Origin: Hygrocybe punicea
Taxonomy: Eukaryota; Basidiomycota; Agaricomycetes; Agaricales; Hygrophoraceae
NCBI GenBank assembly: GCA_963556145.1
Contig: OY744461.1
Location: 9,000,891 to 9,064,890 of the forward strand
Reading direction: 5' to 3'
DNA: 64,000 nucleotides
Shown here piece after piece: positions 56,157 to 64,000 of the stretch. The notes beneath the pieces were generated by a model, which saw only the letters and a program-made list of their open reading frames with translations, had not been told where the DNA came from and did not search any database. Within the stretch, counting starts at the first letter, position 1, and each line of letters opens with the position of its first letter. The translations under genes were made by a program, and so were the position numbers.

Positions 56157-57442
56157 CCAAGTATCTGTGAGTTTGCAGTGATGGGCAAAATCGCACCTTA
56201 GATGAATTGAAACAGTTTCCCACTGGAGTCGGCTGTCCGAGCATCCCTCAACAAGGTGTTCAAATCTTTTCGGTGGCCCTGGTACTCCCAGTAGCGCCAA
56301 ACCCACCCACACAACCATATAATCTGGTTCCTGGTGGAAAACTTAACAAGGAAGCCATATGCCATGAGTTTGTGGTGGTAGAGACAAAGATACATGACCT
56401 TGAGCATAACATCAAAATATTGCATGGAGAAAATGCAAGGTTACATGTGGAGGTATTGAAATCACAAGCAGAAATGGAGTTATGGTTCCGGGAGACTGAA
56501 AAAAAGTTTGAAGAAAGATTTGTGGCGCTGAAACATTCTGCAGCTGAAGAGGCGGCCGTACGCAATTCAGGCGTTGCGCGTGAGGAAGAATCTGACAGCA
56601 GTAACTCCAGTGATGTGGAGATGGTCAATGAAGCAGCACGCAAGGCAAAAATGAGCATTGAGGCATCAAATCATAGCAAGATAAAGGCACGTACCTTGAT
56701 CTATGATACAGAAAACCTGTTAATTAGCCAGCGAACAGCAACTCGTGCANNNNNNNNNNNNNNNNNNNNNNNNNNNNNNNNNNNNNNNNNNNNNNNNNNN
56801 NNNNNNNNNNNNNNNNNNNNNNNNNNNNNNNNNNNNNNNNNNNNNNNNNCCAAGTATCTGTGAGTTTGCAGTGATGGGCAAAATCGCACCTTAGATGAAT
56901 TGAAACAGTTTCCCACTGGAGTCGGCTGTCCGAGCATCCCTCAACAAGGTGTTCAAATCTTTTCGGTGGCCCTGGTACTCCCAGTAGCGCCAAACCCACC
57001 CACACAACCATATAATCTGGTTCCTGGTGGAAAACTTAACAAGGAAGCCATATGCCATGAGTTTGTGGTGGTAGAGACAAAGATACATGACCTTGAGCAT
57101 AACATCAAAATATTGCATGGAGAAAATGCAAGGTTACATGTGGAGGTATTGAAATCACAAGCAGAAATGGAGTTATGGTTCCGGGAGACTGAAAAAAAGT
57201 TTGAAGAAAGATTTGTGGCGCTGAAACATTCTGCAGCTGAAGAGGCGGCCGTACGCAATTCAGGCGTTGCGCGTGAGGAAGAATCTGACAGCAGTAACTC
57301 CAGTGATGTGGAGATGGTCAATGAAGCAGCACGCAAGGCAAAAATGAGCATTGAGGCATCAAATCATAGCAAGATAAAGGCACGTACCTTGATCTATGAT
57401 ACAGAAAACCTGTTAATTAGCCAGCGAACAGCAACTCGTGCA
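56157..57442 (+). repeat. 593-bp direct duplication around a 100-N gap
   Basis: 56157-56749 equals 56850-57442 base for base where I compared them, and the right copy continues where the left is cut by N (56750-56849). Exactly 100 N is the usual placeholder for a gap of unknown size. The translated products on both strands are identical. Confidence 0.9.
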
Positions 57443-57519
57443 TTTCATGTATTGCAAGTTCCTTGGAGTGTCAAAATTGAGCGAAAAGGGCGATTTCCCA
57501 ATCATTGTTGACGATCCGG

Positions 57520-59420
57520 TGTTTTGCGTGGGAAGTGTTTGAACAAATCCACACCAAGGGTTTCCGGAGTGCGTCGTTGATCGGGAAATTACCTTGTTGT
57601 CCTTTAGGAACAAGGATTTAGCTCTTTAATAACTCTGGGGTATTCCTGTTGGGTGGTTGGGTTGTGGTGTGAATCCTATCAAAGGTTAGCTTTGAGGGAT
57701 ACAACAAATACTTGACAATAATATAAGTCAGATGTATGACTTATAGAGGATGAGTGAACAGTGAGGTCTTCCCTACTGAAGGTAAAGACTTTGAGTGACA
57801 AGAGGTATGCGAGAGTATAAGTGGATAATAACTCAAGCAAGTATGAACAGTGTAAGATGAATGAGTGTACAACAGTCAAGTATACAAGTAGCAAGTATAC
57901 AATGAGCAAAGGTACAATAGGGATGAGTGATAGATTATGGACGATGGGCAATAGACGATGGGCGATGGGCGATGTAACAGTAGATGTCAAACAAAAGGGA
58001 GGTGTGACAAAATACTATGTACAGAATGAATGAACTGAACAATAGGCAAGTAGGATTGATGATCAAGATATCGGACTTTATTCCAAAGCTTCAAACGCAC
58101 ATTGGCTACTAGTGCAGAATAAAGTACTGGGATATCTTTGGTGATGATCAATAGAACTTGAAAGAAATTGAATGTGACTGTACTACGTGACAGAACACAA
58201 AGAATATGTATCAAACAAGTAATAAGGGAGTATCAATATATCTGAGATTGATATCCTTAAACAAATGAATGATGACTTGAACTGCAATTGGTATTTGGGT
58301 ACTAGCTACTACCAAAGTAGGTAATACAAACAAATACAGATGGGGTGAATCAGAATCTGGGAGAGGGACTGTCCTGTGACTGGGCCTGTCAGATTAGGTG
58401 ACTGAGCCATCTCCAGCAGAAACTGGGCTCTATATATACCTATTCTACAGCAGGAGTCATACTGAGTCATAGAATGGTATATCAAATGGAGAGCATAGGA
58501 TATGACTCATAGGGAGTCATATAGAGGAGAGGCATAGGTTTATGACTCATAAGGAGTCATAATGATGAAAGGCATGGGGGGTTATGACTCATAAGGAGTC
58601 ATAAGAAAGGAAGGCATGGGTTTGTGACTCATACAGAGTCAATTAATGAGTCACATAGGTATTATAATCAAAGGAGGGGGCATAATGAGTCAGAAATAGT
58701 CATAATTAGTCATGGGTGGTCATAATGAGTCATGGGGGGTCATGAGTATGTCATAAGGGTCATAATTTGTCATGGATAGACCAATGAGTCACATTTGATG
58801 GGAGTGAGTCATGCCACTGGTCTAATCTTGGGTGTGTGAATCAGAGGCAAGGGCTGTGCCAGGGTGTGCTTCTAGAATCATCTTCCTGAGGCTGTGCTTC
58901 TTGATCAATTGATGCCATGCCATGTGGGTATCCTTATCAGTTAAGAAAAAGATAAGATCAGGGCTGGGCTGTATTTGATCAATTGATATGAAATGTGATG
59001 TGCTTCTTGATCAGGGAATGATGGGTGGCATGTGTTATCTCTATGATTGGAGATAAGGATGTGGCTGTGCTTCTTGTGCTTCTTTGGCCTCTGATAAGAT
59101 GTCTTGGGGGCCTTATCAGTTAAGATAAGGGTATTCCTTCATTTCCTCTGCATAGATAAGGGTTTTCTTGTATGTCCCTTCTGTAGATAAGGGTTTCCTT
59201 GCATGTCCCTTGTTTAGATAAGGGTTTCATGTATGTCCTATGTGCAGATAAGGATTTCCTGTGTGTCCTATATGCAGATAAGGGTATTCCTTTCTACTCC
59301 ATATGCAGATGGGGGCATTCCAGTATGAATGGTCCTTGTAATGTGATGTGTGCTGTAGGGATGGTGACTAGTGACAGCATATTACTATGTTTTGATCCGA
59401 ATCCTGTTTGGATCATGACA
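57520..59420 (-). repeat. 1901-bp solo LTR, minus orientation
   Basis: Same sequence as 54020-55920, inverted, flanked by CCGG at 57516-57519 and 59421-59424. Deleting it with one CCGG fuses IIVDDP to DDLPFVDG in frame, so it is a genuine insertion that recombined to a solo LTR or is a short element. Confidence 0.85.
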
Positions 59421-60529
59421 CCGGACGACCTACCATTCGTTGATGGCTCTGAAGATGTCCGTCAAGTCCGTTTCCAATGGGACAAACCCAATAAATTCCC
59501 TGCAAATCATGCATCGATCATGACAATCGTGAGCTTTACATGATCCCATGGGAGCAACTATGTCTCCGAGGCAGCACTGTACCTTGAAAAAATCAAACAA
59601 GGCGACCTTGAAGCTCGGTTTATTACAAAATATCAAGCACTGCAAAAGGTATTTAGAGGGACAACCAGTAAAAAATCAAAAAAGCCAGGTGGTGAACTTA
59701 GCAGAGCTATGAGAGATAACCATGCTCGAGGGGTATGTCTTCCAATGCGCTATGAAGGAAATGGTTTGACCTGTCGTATTCACATCAGAAACTTGAAATG
59801 CGCAAAAAGGAAACAGAATTCCTTACCTGCTGATTCACAATGGCGCTTGGCAAAGTACAATCACGCCTTTACCCTTCAACAAATGTCTGACGATGAAGAC
59901 ACCTACGAAGATGGAAAACTTACCAGAAATGTTTACACATCCCAAGCACCGACAAGCCGCTCTATGGTCGTATGTCAATTGTCTTGCCTGTCCCCGTGTC
60001 CTTGCGCTTATTAAGTGGTTAGATGAAAGAATTATTTGAAGCAATTGATGCTGCACCCGATGTGCGCCCTTCAAGCCAGTTTGTGAAGAGGATTCGTGGG
60101 GAACTGAAGGAACTGCCGCCTCCTGCAACTAAAACTCTCAATGGCCGAGCCCGGCAGTGGATGATCAATCCAAATTGGCTTTCCAATCATGCCAATCATG
60201 ACCTTCCGAGTCGGATTGCTGATAACGGGCGACTCTGGGGTGATGCGAATGATCCTGAAGAAATGGTGGTTCTCCTCAAGAAGTCGGCTCAAGACAAAGC
60301 AGAGTTAAAATTGAAACAGAAACATATGAACATGACCGTAAAGGAATCTGGGGATGGATATGGAAAGAAGGGAAGAAAACGGGTTAAGAAAGGTAAGGAA
60401 AAGGAGGGCTCCACCTCGACTATGACTGCATCAAGGGCCGGAGGATCACGTTTAGCGCCTATCACTCCAGAAACAATTGACGACAGTGACAGCAACTCAA
60501 TGTATGAATGAATGCCATGTTTTGTGGTG

Positions 60530-63500
60530 TTAAAGATTGTCATTGTCATCTTCGAACTCTTCATCTGGCTCAGTACCAGACTTCTTTTTGTTAGTAGAGA
60601 AAACGGTGAGAGAATGTGAAGTACTTACGTGGTCAAAAGAAACCGTAATCCATACATCATCGCCTGTGTTTAAGAGGCTTACAGGAATGAGAGCTAGCAG
60701 GCAATCAATAGCGGATGCGGGGATGACTTCTGGCGGATGAAATTGGTTAGCATAGGCAATTTGGATACCGAGGATGGAAGAACTATACAAGGGGTCAGAG
60801 CATGGTAAGGAATAATGCGATGCTGCTTACAATAAATCCCAAGGAAGTGCAGGAAGCCAATTATCAGAGTAGAGTTGCCGAGTAACCACGCAAATGTGGG
60901 GCGGTTTATTGGTCCCTGGTACTTGAATGACAAATAGTTCCTCAATTTGAATGGGATAATGACCGTTGTCCTGTTGGATGTATGCGAAAACATCGGCCTT
61001 CATACACATGTTGGAAACGGAGCCATAGCGAAGCCCGTCCTTGTGAATATATGGAAATCGACAGGCAACTTGATGCCCTAAAAACAGTGTTCCTGGCTCG
61101 CGAGAGAATTCACGCTGGAGTTGTAAGTCGGGCCAAATTTGCCAGCAATGTTGGAGGAGGAGGGTGTATAGGTCCAAGTGGTGGCCAGTTAGACTGGCTG
61201 GGCGAATGTCATGAAGATTGACAGGCTTGGACAAGACCTTTGACAGTGACATTGAATCGACCAAGGCTTCACTATGGAAAATGGCTAGTTGTGTCATCAT
61301 TGCCCCTCGTTCTTGTGCAGCCTCGGTCTTGATGAGCCACTCGATTAGTTGTCGTTCATGTATGGAAGCGTCAGGGGGCATTGCAAGGAGGAACTCGTAG
61401 ATAAGATGGGTTTGGACCCAGTTTCACATCAACGTGAGTTCTATCCTTCCACCGTCATGCCCATTGTGTTTGACCTTCTCTAACATTCCATTGAACCGCT
61501 CGAATGCGAAGAGCCACCAGGAGTAGACAGGTCCATATAACTTGATCATGGATGTGAAGTGCATAGCAAGGTGGTGATTAATCATGAGTTTGATGCCAAG
61601 GAAGAGCAGACGCTGACAATAGTTTGCTAAATATGTCTGCCCAGCGTGAGCTTGAGACATGGTGATATTTTTAGATGAAAGTAGGCGGACTCCTGCACAA
61701 AGTAGGAGGATAACGTCGTACAGGGTTTTCCGCTTTCGAGAATGTGCTGTGCTAATGTTCTCATTTGCTGAAACTCCAGGTTCCGTGTCAGGGATATCGT
61801 CTGATTGGTCTCGCCATGTGAACCAGAGGATGACTGGCATGACAGTCAAAAGGCGGTGCCATTCATCTGCTTTTTTCAGTCATTAATTTTCTCTGAGCTA
61901 TGAGGAGAATGTGAACGAGAACGATGTGGAGAATATGTATTTCTTACATTTTTTGGTAGCCTTGTAATATGGCTCGGCCATTTGATTGAGTTAATAACAT
62001 TTTTGAATTGCCGTTTCAGGGAATCAGCACCTCCCAGGCCTGAGAACATGTGCGCACCGAACAATACATAGGTGAACAAGAACGCAACAATTCCTGGAAG
62101 GAATCATGTCAGTATAAGTGATCACAACAGCAAGGCAATGCAAACCTACCGAGAAAAATGCAATGCATGAAGTCAAGTGCCATTTGTAGCAATGGCCGCC
62201 ACCCAGGGATCCAATCAAGTGTACAAAAGCGAATGCCATGGTTCATTATAATATCCACCTGCCACCTTACAGATGCATCTTTGTAGTAGACTTTCTGCTT
62301 GAGCATGTCATAGTCATCTCGCGGCATAAAGGCTATAAAAAAACAAGGGTTGTGAGCAAGATCAACAGCTCAATAAAATTTCTGAATTAATACCATTGAT
62401 ATCATACCCTTGTGGTCGATTTACATCCAAGAATACACATCGGCACCACGGACAAGGATTGATGTCGGAACTATGACCTGCCGTACCTGAGATCTTGCGT
62501 GCACCAGGCGTATCGCAGTTGTCACAAATGATATTGGCGTAGACTTCTTCCCGAATGATAATTCTGTCGTCATCATCATACATCTCCATCTGAACACCTA
62601 GATAGTTATATTAGCATGAAAATGGCAACTAATCACTGAATTTGAGTCACCGTTCTTCAGCTGGACCATGTCCCGAGCAAGTAGTTCAAGCCCATTGGTG
62701 AGTTGTTCATATGTGGGTTTGTGTGGTCCCGGCGTGATCAGTGGGCAACAAACATTGACTTGGAGGAACCTGTGCTCACGCGGGAGGTCTGCAATAGATA
62801 TATAAACTGGTCCTGTGGAATGTGGGCAGTTTTCGAGGGAGCCAAACCTGGAGCGTGGTCAAAGAGGCAATTTACGGTACTCAAATTGGTTGAACTTACC
62901 AATCAATGTTGATAACAAGGTGTAATCCAAAGCGGTGTTCCATGAGGTTTTGTCCCACTCCATCTCCGATTGGTGTATCACGTACCATCCCATAGTTACC
63001 AACTTCTCGCTTGATTTTGGTCTTGAATTTGTGCCAGATGCTTCTGTCATACATATCCCACATAACAAATTCTTTGTCCTCATTCTGATCAGTCGGAGTG
63101 TTTCGATTGTCACGAATGAGCTTCCGAAATCGTTTGCGATGGACCATACGATGGAGACTCTGTATGAGAGATACCTGAGGTATTATCGTGATAGGGTGGC
63201 GCTTCGGGCGCCCTTTTGAATCCCTTTTTTCAGTGTAGATCGTCCCAGGACATTCGGATGCCAAGCAACCTGGTCCATCAAGCTCGATCAGTTCTCGTGG
63301 CGAATAATGCTTCCAACACTGGGGACAGATAGCATACTGCACGATCCACTGATCAGGGTCGATTCCAAGTCGCCACTTTGCACTGATGAGCGTTCGGACA
63401 GGGCGGGGAGCATCGGGAAGAACACCCGCAGCGTCAAAAGCGTTGAGGGTGATATTCAAGTTTTCTGTGGTGTCGATCACAGGCATACTGCGGTAGACAT

Positions 63501-64000
63501 TGTTGATAACAGCTTGAAGGTAGGCAATACGACCATGCGATGGCTCCTTGTCACGAAATGCGGGCAGAAGAACGGCGCCAATGTTATCTAATTCATTGTC
63601 AGGGAAAGGTTCAGGGCCAGCCAACATTTGCACTGTCCTGTATGCAGTGTCAGATGGGTGAACAGGCTCACGTCTCGTAGCTTCCGAAGAAACTTGTGCA
63701 CCTGAAGTCTCTGAATCTTGAATGATATCGTGAAAGCTATCATCAGCCTCCGAAAAAGCACTGATCTGACCGTGGTCTAAAGCAGTTGTGTCCCCAGACA
63801 GCTCTGGGACGACATCGGTTTGTGATGGATTGCCCCGTTGATTATTTCTTGACCCAGATGGAAGCCCAGTTCCACCGGGGGCAGGGCATGCCAGTGGTGT
63901 TACAGGTGCAGGTCCATAGGTCTTGAGATGCTTCCTGGCAAGATCTGGTGAAATCTGACGGAAAAGGAGAGGTTTCGTAGAGCATTGGAGACAAGAACAG
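60530..64000 (-). pseudogene. Tnp2-family transposase, 5' end outside window
   Basis: Minus strand, multi-exon, running off at 64000. N-terminal Cys-rich start (CSCLQCS, LARKHLKTYG) at the window edge; exon to 62901 includes YAICPQCWKHY. After an intron, STGPVYISIADLPREHR and PGPHKPTYEQLTNGLELL (62810-62660), the Tnp2 signature. Then CDNCDTPGARK and CPWCRCVF, FMPRDDYDML, DFMHCIFLG (62165, candidate Asp), FERFNGMLEK (61490, candidate Glu). A TGA at 61426-61424 sits in LM-NWVQTHLIYEFL where Arg is usual. C-terminal exons 61381-60827 and 60790-60530 (SSSILGIQIAYANQF). Introns are 45-60 bp. Confidence 0.8.

Larger units (their letters stand above)
56065..60511 (+). pseudogene. Accessory gene of the second Tnp2-type element, split by a solo LTR
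   Basis: Begins MEIDPKVIGQPLPGAP at 56065. A frame from 56207 encodes DELKQFPTGVG, a coiled coil (ETKIHDLEHNIKILHGENARL), and an acidic Ser stretch. At 57482 GDFPIIVDDP is interrupted by the solo LTR and continues at 59425 as DDLPFVDGSEDV (duplication CCGG). Later exons read ALYLEKIKQGDLEARF, a basic segment (AKRKQ), FTLQQMSDDEDTYEDG, and finally 60023-60511 (FVKRIRGELKELPPP, GRARQWMINPNWL, Lys-rich end). Exon borders are uncertain; the junction near 56161-56205 is out of frame in both copies. Possibly the counterpart of H's ORF2, though no shared motif is evident. Confidence 0.55.

Noticed and set aside
54020..59420. Single transposon with 1.9-kb terminal inverted repeats
   Set aside because: The ends are TG...CA like an LTR, contain a promoter, and the right copy alone has a 4-bp duplication in a coding sequence. 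Two LTRs in opposite sense fit better.
1..64000. tRNA, rRNA or housekeeping genes
   Set aside because: None seen. Short open frames outside the listed features are shadows or chance frames in decayed transposon sequence.

Overview
The window reads as a transposon graveyard from a filamentous basidiomycete, most likely an Agaricomycete of the Boletales type. The support is indirect: spliceosomal introns of 45-65 bp with GTRAGT donors and CTAAY/CTGAC branch points, chromodomain Ty3 elements, Tnp2-like and KDZ/TET-JBP transposon genes, and a two-gene Harbinger element. I see no housekeeping gene, rRNA or tRNA. Nearly everything is a mobile element, and many sit inside one another.

Layout. 1-3.4 kb: a rotted hAT transposase gene (- strand) carrying a palindromic hAT MITE. 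4.2-5.9 kb: C-terminal part of a Helitron PIF1-like helicase (-). 5.9-16.8 kb: an old chromovirus (Ret-1, +) broken by three non-autonomous elements and a MITE. 16.8-18.6 kb: remains of a KDZ-type transposon, with a CxC2-like cysteine cluster and a TET/JBP oxygenase (-). 19.4-26.0 kb: Ty1/copia remnants holding a hAT-like element that in turn holds a complete PIF/Harbinger element (Myb-like gene + DDE transposase). 26-29.1 kb: a putative LTR, a gag fragment and two more non-autonomous elements. 29.1-53.4 kb: a second chromovirus copy (Ret-2, +), split by an 11.7-kb Ty3 element X (30918-42639, 4-bp target duplication) and by an 8.6-kb two-gene DNA transposon H (43152-51763, 8-bp target duplication). 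H itself contains a further element, which contains another. 54-59.4 kb: two 1901-bp LTRs in opposite orientation around a sequencing gap. 56-64 kb: a second Tnp2-type transposon with its accessory gene (+) and transposase (-), the latter running off the end.

The most interesting material is a set of seven non-autonomous elements (A, B, B2, C, D, E, F at about 7.3, 10.8, 26.5, 28.4, 31.9, 15.1 and 47.4 kb). Four of them (A, B, D, E) have exact 8-bp target duplications. They have different terminal repeats and different microsatellite fillings, yet they share an internal plan: a palindromic CACATG module, an intron-like segment, a hairpin around GTGGTGCACCCAC whose 3' side leads straight into a 5' splice site or its relic, a CAN-type simple-repeat exon, and a second hairpin with a TCAATTGA apex. 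Stem sequences differ between elements but stay complementary. This looks like a spliced, structured non-coding transcript carried by hAT-like elements.

Other points: X carries an intron-containing gene in antisense between pol and its 3' LTR; inactivating stops across the window are mostly explained by CGA to TGA changes; the 1901-bp LTRs carry dense TTATC (GATA-type) and TGACTC (bZIP-type) arrays upstream of a TATA box; and the 100-N gap is probably an unmerged 593-bp contig overlap.
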